Under the pieces are notes generated by a model. The model searched no databases. It had not been told where the DNA came from and worked only from the letters and a program-made list of their open reading frames with translations. From DATDAH01 sp963845425 (GTDB taxonomy: Bacteria; Actinomycetota; Acidimicrobiia; Acidimicrobiales; DATDAH01), in assembly GCA_963845425.1 (NCBI GenBank), contig CAWJSC010000002.1, positions 124,001 to 188,000 on the forward strand: 64,000 nucleotides of DNA. The letters run 5' to 3'. This document shows positions 52,203-60,323 of the stretch, piece after piece. The position numbers and the translations under genes are program-made. Numbering within the stretch: the first letter of the stretch is position 1; every line of letters begins with the position of its first letter.

Positions 52203-52751
52203 GTGAGCCCGACATCGGACGAGCAGCGGACGGAGCGGTTGGTGCTGCGGCGCTGGCGCGCTGCGGATCGGGACCCGTTCGCGGCGCTGAACGCCGATCC
52301 GGTCGTCATGGAGCACTTCGTCGCCCCCTTGACCCGGGGCGAGAGCGATGGCCTCGTGGATCGGATCGAGGACCACTTCGACCGGGAGGGTTGGGGGTTG
52401 TGGGCCGTCGAGGTCGCGGACACCGGCACGTTCATCGGCTTCACGGGGCTCTGGCCGGCCACCTTCGACGCCCCCTTCACCCCGGCCGTCGAGGTCGGCT
52501 GGCGGCTGGCCCAGGAGGGCTGGGGCCAGGGCTACGCCACCGAGGCGGCCCGGGCGTCACTGCAGGACGGCTTCGATCGCGTGGGCCTCGATGAGGTCGT
52601 CTCCATGACCGCCGTCGGCAACAGCCGGTCCCGGAGCGTCATGGAGAGGCTGGGCATGGCCCGGGACCCGGCCGACGACTTCGACCATCCGAACGTGCCC
52701 GTCGGCCACCCGATCCGACGCCACGTCCTCTACCGCCGGGCGGCACCCTGA
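52203..52751 (+). CDS. GNAT acetyltransferase (RimJ/RimL-like)
   Basis: 182 residues from GTG 52203. TERLVLRRWRAADRDPFAAL is the RimJ/RimL opening, EVGWRLAQEGWGQGYATEAAR holds the acetyl-CoA pyrophosphate loop (QGYAT), and VSMTAVGNSRSRSVMERLGM is the conserved C-terminal motif. It probably acetylates a protein N-terminus or a small amine. It is divergent from the toxin-antitoxin genes and convergent with the small lipoprotein, with a strong terminator after it. Confidence 0.9.
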   Translation: MSPTSDEQRTERLVLRRWRAADRDPFAALNADPVVMEHFVAPLTRGESDGLVDRIEDHFDREGWGLWAVEVADTGTFIGFTGLWPATFDAPFTPAVEVGWRLAQEGWGQGYATEAARASLQDGFDRVGLDEVVSMTAVGNSRSRSVMERLGMARDPADDFDHPNVPVGHPIRRHVLYRRAAP

Positions 52752-52787
52752 CCCACGGGCCGACCGCGGCGGGCCGAGAACGCGGAA

Positions 52788-52813
52788 CGGGGCGGCGCCG
52801 AAGCGCCGCCCCG
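52788..52813. terminator. Strong bidirectional terminator
   Basis: Perfect 11-base GC arms CGGGGCGGCGC (52788-52798) and GCGCCGCCCCG (52803-52813) around the tetraloop CGAA, between the acetyltransferase and lipoprotein genes, which converge. Confidence 0.8.
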
Positions 52814-52840
52814 CGTCCGGGTGCTGCTGAGCGGAACCGA

Positions 52841-53212
52841 CTAGCCGGCGAGGCTCGACGCCGCGTCGGTCAGCTGCTGGGTGCAGTCGGTCAGCGCCTG
52901 GCCGTCCTCGGTGGTGAGGTCGGCGGCGTTGGCGGCCAGGTCGGTGCCGGAGGCCTGCAGGTCCTGCAGCTGGGTGGACAGGTCGCCGAGAGCGGTCGGG
53001 TCGCCACCGGCGGCCTCGATCTCGTCGGCCAGGGCGCTCACGTCGTCGCAGTAGGCCTGGACATCGGCGTTGCCGCTGTCCGAACCGCCGTCGCCGGAGT
53101 CCGAGGAGGTGTCGTCCGTGCCACCGTCGTCACCGCTGTCGTCGCTGCACGCCGCCGCGCCGCCAACCAGGAACATCAGTACGAAGAACACGCTCAGAAA
53201 ACGCTTGGGCAT
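52841..53212 (-). CDS. Small secreted lipoprotein
   Basis: 123 residues. The signal KRFLSVFFVLMFLVGGAAAC has a lipobox; an acidic Ser/Gly/Asp linker (about 23-48) follows. The mature domain is a short helical bundle (ADVQAYCDDVSALADEIE, DLSTQLQDLQASGTDL) with two Cys that could form a disulfide. A GGGAGAGG ribosome site lies ten bases before the ATG. The gene resembles many small helical actinobacterial lipoproteins of unknown role. Confidence 0.8.
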   Translation of the reverse strand: MPKRFLSVFFVLMFLVGGAAACSDDSGDDGGTDDTSSDSGDGGSDSGNADVQAYCDDVSALADEIEAAGGDPTALGDLSTQLQDLQASGTDLAANAADLTTEDGQALTDCTQQLTDAASSLAG

Positions 53213-53301
53213 TTGTCAGTTTCCTCTCCCTAAAGGGGCCGTCCACCCCCGTCCGTCGAGGGCTTGCGGACCCAGTCTGCCCCGTGACCCTCTGGCTGTC
53301 C

Positions 53302-53318
53302 TGAGTAGGAACTACTCA
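53302..53318. promoter_or_regulatory. Perfect short palindrome between pot operon and lipoprotein
   Basis: Arms TGAGTAG (53302-53308) and CTACTCA (53312-53318) around GAA, in an AT-richer stretch 18 bases downstream of the potC stop and about 90 bases before the lipoprotein start. It could be a weak terminator or an operator. Confidence 0.4.
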
Positions 53319-53336
53319 ATTCCCCCGGGGAACCGC

Positions 53337-54191
53337 CTAGAAGACCTGACCGCGGGTCCGCCAGCGATGCCAGGCCGAGCTGAGGCCGATGAGCAGCAGG
53401 CTCCCGACGAGGATCATCGTGGCCAGGACGTTGATCTGCGGGGGCAGCGCGGTCTTGGCCCCGTTGTTGACGTAGAGCGGGTAGGTGACGGTCGCGCCGG
53501 CCGTGAACAGGGTGATGATGAAGTCGTCCAGGGACAGCGCGAACGACAGCATCGCGGCGGCCACGATCCCCGGCACGATGAGCGGGAGGGTGACGCGCAG
53601 GAACGTGCGGGTCGGGTTGGCCCCGAGGTCCATGGCCGCGTCCTCGAGGCTCCAGTCGAAGCCCCGGATCCGGGCCTTGACCGTGAGGGCCACGAAGCTG
53701 ATCTGGAACATGACGTGGGCGAGCACGACGGTGCGGAAACCGAGGTTCCACCCGAAGTCCAGGAACAGGGTGAGCAGCGACGCCCCGAGGACGACCTCGG
53801 GGCTGGTCAGGGGGACGACCAGGAACAGGTCGATGCCCCCGGCACCGCGGAACCGGTGCCGCACCAGCGCAATGGCCACCAGGGAGCCGAGGACCACGGC
53901 GATGGCCGTCGAGACGGCCGCCACCCGGAGGCTCACCTCGAGCGCGTCGACCAGGGCCGGATACTTGAACGGGTCCTGCCAGGCGTCGAGCGAGAAGCCC
54001 TTCCACACGAAGTTGAACTTCCCGATCGGCTTGTTGAACGAGAAGGCGACGATGACCGCGACCGGCAGGAACAGGTAGAAGAGGACGAAAGCGGCGTAGG
54101 CGTTGAGGACGTACCCCCCGACCCGCCGGAGCAGTGGCGGCGGTGCGAACCCGGGGCGGATCGCCGCCTGGTGCTCGGCGGGCGCGGTCAC
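53337..54191 (-). CDS. potC: Polyamine ABC transporter permease (PotC-like)
   Basis: 284 residues from GTG 54191. Six hydrophobic helices are seen, beginning with LNAYAAFVLFYLFLPVAVIVAF. The EAA-loop region ALTVKARIRGFDWSLEDAAMDLGANP followed by TFLRVTLPLIVPGI is the coupling-helix motif of spermidine/putrescine permeases. It forms the transmembrane channel with PotB. The start overlaps the potB stop by four bases. It is the last gene of the potA-potD-potB-potC operon. Confidence 0.92.
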   Translation of the reverse strand: MTAPAEHQAAIRPGFAPPPLLRRVGGYVLNAYAAFVLFYLFLPVAVIVAFSFNKPIGKFNFVWKGFSLDAWQDPFKYPALVDALEVSLRVAAVSTAIAVVLGSLVAIALVRHRFRGAGGIDLFLVVPLTSPEVVLGASLLTLFLDFGWNLGFRTVVLAHVMFQISFVALTVKARIRGFDWSLEDAAMDLGANPTRTFLRVTLPLIVPGIVAAAMLSFALSLDDFIITLFTAGATVTYPLYVNNGAKTALPPQINVLATMILVGSLLLIGLSSAWHRWRTRGQVF

Positions 54192-55057
54192 ACCAGGTCC
54201 TCGGTCCCCAGGACCCGGGTGTAGACGAGGACCATCACCAGGATGATGATCATCAGCACCGCCGACAGGGCCGCGGCCAGCGGGTAGTCCTTGACCACCA
54301 GGAACTGGCTCTGGATGACCGTGCCGACCATGGCCTGGTTGACCCCGCCCAGGTACTGGGCGTTGACGAAGTCACCCGCGGCAGGGATGAAGGTGAGCAG
54401 GCTGCCGGCGAACACGCCGGGCAGCGACAGGGGCAGCAGGACCTTGCGGAAGGTGCGGACGCCGCTGGCGTAGAGGTCCCGGGAGGCCTCCAGGAGCCGG
54501 GGGTCGATCTTCTCGATGCTCACGTAGATGGGCAGCACCATGAACGGCAGGAAGTTGTAGGTGAGACCGCCGATCACCGCGTACGGGGTCGACAGGATCC
54601 GTCCGTTCGTGGTGAGGCCCAGGACCTCGAACACGCTGGTGAGGAAGCTGGAGTCGGCGAAGATCGTCTTCCAGGCGAGGGTGCGGATGATGAACGTGAT
54701 GAAGAAGGGCAGGATCACCAGCCCCAGCAGCACGTTCTTCCACTTTCCCGACTTGAAGGCCAGGACGTAGGCCAGCGGGTAGGCCAGCACCAGCGCCAGC
54801 AGCGTCGCGGCGAGGGCGTACTGGAACGAGCGGATGATCTGCTCGTCGTAGGTGGTGAAGGCGTCGCCGTAGTTGCTGAACTCCCAGGAGAACTCGAGGG
54901 TCGGGTCGAAGATCGAGCCCGCGCTGGTCGACAGCGAGGTCCGCAGCAGGGCCCACAGCGGCTGGACGAAGAAGACGAAGAGGTAGGCGAGGGCGGGCAG
55001 GCTCAGCAGGTACGGCGTGACCTTGCGCCGTCTCCCCGCGGCGGCCGTGCCCGCCAT
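54188..55057 (-). CDS. potB: Polyamine ABC transporter permease (PotB-like)
   Basis: 289 residues from ATG 55057 with a GGGGAGAGGGG site upstream. The basic N-terminus (GRRRKVTPYL) is followed by LLSLPALAYLFVFFVQPLWALL and five further helices. The EAA loop KIDPRLLEASRDLYASGVRTF and LLPLSLPGVFAG matches PotB. It pairs with PotC and couples to PotA. It lies 37 bases after potD and overlaps potC by four bases. The whole set has the standard import layout. Confidence 0.92.
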   Translation of the reverse strand: MAGTAAAGRRRKVTPYLLSLPALAYLFVFFVQPLWALLRTSLSTSAGSIFDPTLEFSWEFSNYGDAFTTYDEQIIRSFQYALAATLLALVLAYPLAYVLAFKSGKWKNVLLGLVILPFFITFIIRTLAWKTIFADSSFLTSVFEVLGLTTNGRILSTPYAVIGGLTYNFLPFMVLPIYVSIEKIDPRLLEASRDLYASGVRTFRKVLLPLSLPGVFAGSLLTFIPAAGDFVNAQYLGGVNQAMVGTVIQSQFLVVKDYPLAAALSAVLMIIILVMVLVYTRVLGTEDLV

Positions 55058-55094
55058 CGTCTCGCCCCTCTCCCCGTCCGGTCGCCGAGTCGGG

Positions 55095-56291
55095 CTAGGC
55101 CCGGGCCACGGCGGCGTACATCCCGGAGTACTCCTGGTCCTCCTCGTCGGTGAGAGCCCGCCAGGCGATGGCCGAGTCCCGGACCTCTGCGGAGGGGTTG
55201 ACCAGCTGGTTGTCGGCCAGGGCCGGGTCCAGGGCCACCAACTCCTCACCCACGCCGACCACCGGGGAGATGAACTGGGCGCCGGCGTTGACGCGGGCGG
55301 CGTTCACAGGGTCGTAGTAGTAGTTCATCCACGCCTCGGCCCCGGTCGAGTTCCGCGTGGTGATCGGCAGGACCATGTTGTCCGACCAGGAGATCATCCC
55401 CTCGTCCGCGAGCACGAACTCCAGGGCCGGGTTGTCCAGCTTCAGTGTGGACACGTCGCCCGAATAGGCCTGGGCGATGGCCACGTTGCCCGCCACCAGG
55501 TCGTCGCCGTAGTCGTTGCCCGTGAAGCGCCGGATCTGGCCGGCGTCCTTGGCCTCCTGGACCTTGGCCACCGCCGCTTCGATCTGCTCGGTGGTGACGT
55601 CGGCGGGCGACGCGCCTTGGGTGAGTAGGACCTGGCCGAGGCCGTCGCGCAGGTCGCTGAACAGCGTGACCTGGCCGGCGAACTCGGGGTCGAAGATGTC
55701 GTCGAGGCTGGTGATCTCCCGCCCGGTCAGCTCGGGGTTGTAGGCGATCGAGGTGAAGCCGGAGAACCACGGGAGGCTGTAGGTCCGGTCGGGGTCGAAG
55801 GCGAGGCCTTGCAGGGACGGCGCCAGGTTGCCCTTGTTGGGGATGTTGGCGTCGTCGAGCGGCGCCAGCCAGCCCAGCCCGATGAGGCGGTTCACCAGGA
55901 AGTCGGTGACCATGAACACGTCCGCACCGATGTCGTCGCCCCGGCTCAGGGGCTCCCGGATCCGGGCGAAGTACTCCTCGTTGTCGCTGACGTCCTCGCG
56001 GTAGTCCACGCTGAGACCGCTCTCGGTCTCGAAGAGGCCGACGGTCTCCTCGTCGATGTAGTAGGGCCAGTTGGAGATGCGCAGGCTGTCGGCGGTGGTC
56101 GGCGTGAAGGCCGCGGCGTCGCCACCACCACCTCCACCACCCCCGTCGTCGCCGCCGCACGCGGCGAGCAGGCTCGGGCCGAGGGCCAGGCCGCCGAGGG
56201 CCAGGCCCGAGCGGCCCAGGAACCGGCGTCGCCCCATCATCGCCATCTGGCGCCGGAGCTGTTCGGGGGTGGGGTCAGTCATGGGTGTCAC
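55095..56291 (-). CDS. potD: Polyamine-binding lipoprotein (PotD/PotF-like)
   Basis: 398 residues from GTG 56291, overlapping potA by four bases; ATG 56282 is an alternative. A Tat motif (GRRRFLGRSGLALGGLALG) and lipobox LAAC are followed by a Gly-rich linker (GGGGGGGGD). The binding-protein fold includes LRISNWPYYIDEETVGLFE, DIGADVFMVTDFLVNRL and PWFSGFTSIAYNP. A conserved acidic and aromatic pocket (Trp, Asp and Tyr residues) is expected for spermidine or putrescine. It delivers the ligand to PotBC outside the membrane. Confidence 0.92.
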   Translation of the reverse strand: MTPMTDPTPEQLRRQMAMMGRRRFLGRSGLALGGLALGPSLLAACGGDDGGGGGGGGDAAAFTPTTADSLRISNWPYYIDEETVGLFETESGLSVDYREDVSDNEEYFARIREPLSRGDDIGADVFMVTDFLVNRLIGLGWLAPLDDANIPNKGNLAPSLQGLAFDPDRTYSLPWFSGFTSIAYNPELTGREITSLDDIFDPEFAGQVTLFSDLRDGLGQVLLTQGASPADVTTEQIEAAVAKVQEAKDAGQIRRFTGNDYGDDLVAGNVAIAQAYSGDVSTLKLDNPALEFVLADEGMISWSDNMVLPITTRNSTGAEAWMNYYYDPVNAARVNAGAQFISPVVGVGEELVALDPALADNQLVNPSAEVRDSAIAWRALTDEEDQEYSGMYAAVARA

Positions 56292-57424
56292 TCCTGTTCA
56301 TCGAGCTCCTCGAGCTCGTCGAGTTCTTCGAGCGCCGGCGCCTCGTCGGGCCGGCCCGGTAGGGCGGCGGCAGCCGGGGCGTCCCAACTGGCCCAGACCT
56401 CGTCGCCGGGGCGCAACAGCGGGAGCTGCTGGTCGGGACCGATGTGGGCCAGGACCTCGTTGCCGTCTGCGGCCTCGCCGGCCAGGCGGACCACCGGGCC
56501 CTGGAACACGAGGCTGGTGACCGTGACGACCACGGCGGACTCGGGCGCCGACGCCTGGTCGGCGGCCACCCGGATCCGCTCGGGGCGGACCATCAGGGTC
56601 ACGTCCCCGGCGAGCAGGCCGGTGGCCCGGGCGGGCAGCGTGGCGCCGAGCGCGGTCACGGTGACCTGGTCACCGGACTGGGCCGTCACCTCGGCGGGCC
56701 ACAGGTTGGCCTGGCCGATGAACCCGGCCACGAACACCGTGGCCGGCTCGTCGTAGATGTCGGTCGGCGCCGCGATCTGCTCGACCCGCCCCTCGCTCAT
56801 CACCGCGATCCGGTCGCTCATGGTGAGCGCCTCCTCCTGATCATGGGTGACGTAGACGAACGTGATGCCCACATCGCGCTGGATGCGCTTGAGCTCGAGC
56901 TGCATGGCCTGTCGGAGCTTGAGGTCGAGCGCGCCCAGTGGCTCGTCCAGCAACAGGGCGCTGGGGTAGTTGACCAGGGCCCGGGCCAGGGCCACCCGCT
57001 GCTGCTGGCCGCCGCTCAGCTGGCTGGGCTTGCGGTCGGCGAAGTCGGCCAGGCGGACGACCTCGAGCATCTCCCCCACCCGCGTGGCGGTCTCCTTCTT
57101 GTCCACCTTGGCGCTGCGGGGCCCGAAGGCGACGTTGTCGAAGATCGTCATGTGCGGGAACAGGGCGTAGTGCTGGAACACCGTGTTCACGTTGCGCCGG
57201 TACGGCGGGGTCTTGGAGACGTCCTCGCCCTCGAGGCGGATCTCCCCCGCCGTCGGCAGCTCGAAGCCGGCGATCATGCGCAGGGAGGTGGTCTTGCCAC
57301 AGCCCGAGGGGCCGAGCAGGGAGAAGAACTCCCCGCGCTCGATGGCGATGTCCACGCCCTTCACCGCGATGAAGTCCCCGAAGCGCTTCTCGACCTCGAC
57401 CAGCTCGATGACCGCGTCCGTCAC
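56288..57424 (-). CDS. potA: Polyamine ABC transporter ATPase (PotA-like)
   Basis: 378 residues from GTG 57424. Walker A GPSGCGKTT (about 39-47), the Q-loop, signature LSGGQQQRVALARAL, Walker B ALLLDEPLGALD and the H-loop YVTHDQEEAL are all intact. A C-terminal TOBE regulatory domain (about 250-350) and an acidic tail (LEELDELEELDEQE) follow. A TAGGGT box (57474-57479) lies about 50 bases upstream, on the other side of the intergenic region from the SnoaL-like gene. It powers polyamine uptake and starts the operon. Confidence 0.94.
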   Translation of the reverse strand: MTDAVIELVEVEKRFGDFIAVKGVDIAIERGEFFSLLGPSGCGKTTSLRMIAGFELPTAGEIRLEGEDVSKTPPYRRNVNTVFQHYALFPHMTIFDNVAFGPRSAKVDKKETATRVGEMLEVVRLADFADRKPSQLSGGQQQRVALARALVNYPSALLLDEPLGALDLKLRQAMQLELKRIQRDVGITFVYVTHDQEEALTMSDRIAVMSEGRVEQIAAPTDIYDEPATVFVAGFIGQANLWPAEVTAQSGDQVTVTALGATLPARATGLLAGDVTLMVRPERIRVAADQASAPESAVVVTVTSLVFQGPVVRLAGEAADGNEVLAHIGPDQQLPLLRPGDEVWASWDAPAAAALPGRPDEAPALEELDELEELDEQE

Positions 57425-57553
57425 CCTCGTCCCCCGGACCTGTTCCCTGCCGTCCCGCTGCGAATGCTGCCAGACCCTAGTCTCGCCTTCCGACCGCGGA
57501 CCTACGTCCGTCCGGGGTTCACACGGCGTTCACGCCACCCGTAGGTTGGCGGG

Positions 57554-57982
57554 GTGAGCGACGCCGAACGCAACGAAACCACCATCGACGGGTTCTGGGA
57601 CCTGCTCTACGCCAAGGACTGGGACGCGCTGGCCGCCCTGTTCGCCCCCGAGGCGGAGTACACCGACGTCCCCACCCCCGACGACGACGTGGCCCACGGG
57701 CCCGAGCAGATCATCGCCCGGCTCCGGCTCGGGCTCGATCCCGTCGAGGAGATGATCCACCACCCCCGCCACGTCCTCAGCAACGACACGCTGGTGATGA
57801 CCGAGCACGCCGAGGAGTGGCGCTTCCACACCGGCGAGGTGGCCCTCGTGAAGTTCGTGTCCGTCCACGAGTTCGACGCCGTCGGCCGGATCGTGCGCTG
57901 GTGGGACTACCCCGACCTCAACACCCTGCTCGAGCAGGCCCCCAAGTGGTGGATCGACCACATCATGGAGGGCTACCAGTGA
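57554..57982 (+). CDS. SnoaL/NTF2-fold protein
   Basis: 142 residues from GTG 57554, six bases after a TAGGTT box (57542-57547). The cone fold is seen in TIDGFWDLLYAKDWDALAAL, FAPEAEYTDVPTPDDDVAHG and VSVHEFDAVGRIVRWWDYPD, as in limonene-epoxide-hydrolase-like and polyketide-cyclase-like proteins. The Asp and His positions suggest a small-molecule hydratase or isomerase, but the substrate is not predictable. An 80-base repeat begins at its stop codon. Confidence 0.85.
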   Translation: MSDAERNETTIDGFWDLLYAKDWDALAALFAPEAEYTDVPTPDDDVAHGPEQIIARLRLGLDPVEEMIHHPRHVLSNDTLVMTEHAEEWRFHTGEVALVKFVSVHEFDAVGRIVRWWDYPDLNTLLEQAPKWWIDHIMEGYQ

Positions 57983-58055
57983 CACTGCGCCGCTCCGCTC
58001 CGCCGGCTCCGCCGATCAGGGGGGCCGTGTGAGCTGCTGCGCTCCGCTCCGCAGC
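57980..58055 (+). repeat. Intergenic repeat, copy B
   Basis: Starts at the stop codon of the SnoaL-like gene. Blocks at 57991-58016 and 58033-58055 are identical to 47491-47516 and 47534-47556, with near-equal spacing (42 versus 43 bases between block starts). Confidence 0.75.
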
Positions 58056-58131
58056 GTCATGGCGGGCTGAAACACAGATCTCTGCGTCACTGCCTCCAGA
58101 CGTCAGCGGTGCGGCGGCCCGAAACGAGCGA

Positions 58132-59376
58132 TCAGGTCAGGAAGCGGTCGGTGTAGAAGGCGAGGGACGCCTCGAGGTCCGCGGGGTCGAGGCCGAGGAC
58201 GGCATAGTCATAGGCCACGCCGCCGTGGCGGCCGCGGGGGTGGTCGTCCAGGTAGGCCTGGAGCGCCGCCCGCACGCCGTCGTCCCACGGCTGGTCGGCC
58301 AGGGCGTAGATGCGCTCGACCATGGCCAGGTCGTCGGTCATGAACTCGTCGAAGCGGACGTCCAGGGTCTGGGCGTCGGGCAGCGCCGCCCGATCCCGAA
58401 CGCAGTCGGTCAGCAGGTCCCGGACCCGGTCCTTCCAGTAGGCGCCCAGGACGTAGGGGTCCGGATGGGCCAGGTTCATCCGACAGGCGTAGGCCACCAT
58501 CGTGGCCATCGACAGGGTCACGGCCACCGGGTCCCGGTGGGTGACGACGAAGGTGGCGTCCGGGAACACGTCGGCCAGGACCGGGAAACAGCTGAGGTGC
58601 TGGGGCGACTTGAGGACCCACCGGTCCCCGCCCCGCTCGTGGACGAGGACCCGCAGCACGTCCTTCAGGTACCGGTAGCTCGCCGTCTGGTCGGTCGCCT
58701 TCCACCAGTCCCGGTAGCTGGGCAGCGGCACCACGCTCTCGAACAGCATGGTGTTGAGGTCCATGGCGAGGAGCTGGATCTCCTCGTGGACGTGGTCGGT
58801 GGTCATCTCGTGCATGCGCTTGAAGTACGGCATGGCGTCGTCCATGAACCCCAGCGCCAGGTCGCAGCGCTCCCGGCGGGGATCGGGCTCCACCCCCCGC
58901 TCGTCGTCGGGCGGCACCGGCTCCAGGGACTCCCAGTACGGCAGGGACCGCAGCGCCGGGTCGGCGGACATGAGGTTGTGCAGGTGCGTGGTCCCGGTGC
59001 GGGGCAGGCCGGCCACGATGACCGGGGCCTCGATCTCGATGTCCCGGATCTCTGGGTGCCGGGTCAGCTCCCGCTGGACCCGGAGCCGGTTGCGCAGCAG
59101 CTGCACCAGCAGCGTGTGCTGGGACACCACACCCATCGCCGACAACTCGACGTCGGTGGTGAGGGCGCGACAGAGGACCTCGAGGGCCTCCTCGTAGTGA
59201 TCGTCACCGAAGTCGTCGATCCCCTCCGCCTCGACCGCCAGGACCCGCAACGCCTCGGGCACGAAGTGCAGCTCGGCGGCCATCGGCCCCAGGAGGCCGA
59301 ACGTCTCCTCGACATGGGGCGCGAACACGGGTGCGGCGAGGTCGTCGAGGACCACATCGGCCGGGCGATCGGTCAT
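58132..59376 (-). CDS. Sulfotransferase-family protein
   Basis: 414 residues from ATG 59376. The PAPS 5'-phosphosulfate loop is VIVAGLPRTGTTHLHNLMS (about 121-139), and the 3'-phosphate region contains VVTHRDPVAVTLSMATMVAY. GGDRWVLKSPQHLSCFPVLADV is conserved in the bacterial and mycobacterial Stf-type sulfotransferases. It transfers sulfate from PAPS to a hydroxyl or amine of an unknown lipid or small acceptor. A helical N-terminal region of about 110 residues is typical. It is divergent from the LLM oxidoreductase, with 35 bases between starts. Confidence 0.9.
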   Translation of the reverse strand: MTDRPADVVLDDLAAPVFAPHVEETFGLLGPMAAELHFVPEALRVLAVEAEGIDDFGDDHYEEALEVLCRALTTDVELSAMGVVSQHTLLVQLLRNRLRVQRELTRHPEIRDIEIEAPVIVAGLPRTGTTHLHNLMSADPALRSLPYWESLEPVPPDDERGVEPDPRRERCDLALGFMDDAMPYFKRMHEMTTDHVHEEIQLLAMDLNTMLFESVVPLPSYRDWWKATDQTASYRYLKDVLRVLVHERGGDRWVLKSPQHLSCFPVLADVFPDATFVVTHRDPVAVTLSMATMVAYACRMNLAHPDPYVLGAYWKDRVRDLLTDCVRDRAALPDAQTLDVRFDEFMTDDLAMVERIYALADQPWDDGVRAALQAYLDDHPRGRHGGVAYDYAVLGLDPADLEASLAFYTDRFLT

Positions 59377-59411
59377 GCAGGGTCCCCCATCCACGCGATC
59401 ATGGCCGACCT

Positions 59412-60320
59412 ATGCGGTTCACCCTGACCTACCCGCTCCTGCACCATCCCGCGCCGCCGGAGTTGTTCGACGGCTCGGCCGTGGCCGAGGTCGCCCGGGC
59501 GGCCGAGGCCGCCGGTTTCGACGCGCTGGCCTTCACCGAGCACCCGATGCCGTCGGACCGCTGGCTGAACGCCGGCGGTCACGACGCTCTGGACCCCTTC
59601 ATCGCCCTCACCTGGGCGGCGGCGGCCACCGAGCGGCTGCGGCTGCTGACCAACATCACCGTCGTCGCCTACCGGAACCCGTTCCTGCTGGCCAAGACCG
59701 TGGCCACCCTCGACGCGTTGTCGGGGGGTCGGGTGATCCTGGGCGCCGCCGCCGGCTACCTGAAGTCGGAGTTCCGGGCCCTCGGGGTCGACTTCGACGA
59801 GCGCAACGAGCTCTTCGACGAGGCCCTCGAGGTGCTGGCGATGACCTGGTCGGGCGAGCCGGTGACCTACGAGGGCCGCCACTTCTCCGCCGCCGGCAAC
59901 CAACTCGTACCGGTCCCGGTCCAGCAGCCACCCCCGATCTGGATCGGCGGCAACAGCACGGTGGCGCGACGCCGAGCCGCGGCGCACGCCCAGGGCTGGA
60001 TGCCCTTCGCCAACCCGCCCGAGGCCAACCGCGTCGTGCGCACCACGTCGATCTGGACCGCGGACGACCTCGCCCCCCTGCTCGACGAGTTGACGACCTG
60101 GACCCGGGAGGCGGGTCGGGAGCCCCTCGACGTCCACTTCGGCGTGGTGGGCGGCGGCACGCCCGGCGCCCCCGACTTCGACGCCGACCACCACCGCAGC
60201 CAGGTCGAGGCGCTCGCGGCCATCGGGGTGACCTGGATCGGGGCCGGCGCGCTGGGCGAGGACCTCCGGTCCGTCCTGACCGGGATCGAGATCTACGGCC
60301 GCGAGGTCATCGGGGCCTGA
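59412..60320 (+). CDS. LLM-class (F420- or FMN-dependent) oxidoreductase
   Basis: 302 residues from ATG 59412. The luciferase-like TIM barrel has AARAAEAAGFDALAFTEHPMP-type sequence at residues about 24-44, LRLLTNITVVAYRNPFLLAKTVATLD and GRVILGAAAGYLKSEFRALG. This last block is typical of F420-dependent actinobacterial members. IWIGGNSTVARRRAAAHAQGW is the phosphate-binding end. The cofactor is more likely F420 than FMN in this lineage, by inference. Its 3' end is four bases from the FtsX-type gene, which converges on it. Confidence 0.88.
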   Translation: MRFTLTYPLLHHPAPPELFDGSAVAEVARAAEAAGFDALAFTEHPMPSDRWLNAGGHDALDPFIALTWAAAATERLRLLTNITVVAYRNPFLLAKTVATLDALSGGRVILGAAAGYLKSEFRALGVDFDERNELFDEALEVLAMTWSGEPVTYEGRHFSAAGNQLVPVPVQQPPPIWIGGNSTVARRRAAAHAQGWMPFANPPEANRVVRTTSIWTADDLAPLLDELTTWTREAGREPLDVHFGVVGGGTPGAPDFDADHHRSQVEALAAIGVTWIGAGALGEDLRSVLTGIEIYGREVIGA

Positions 60321-60323
60321 GGC

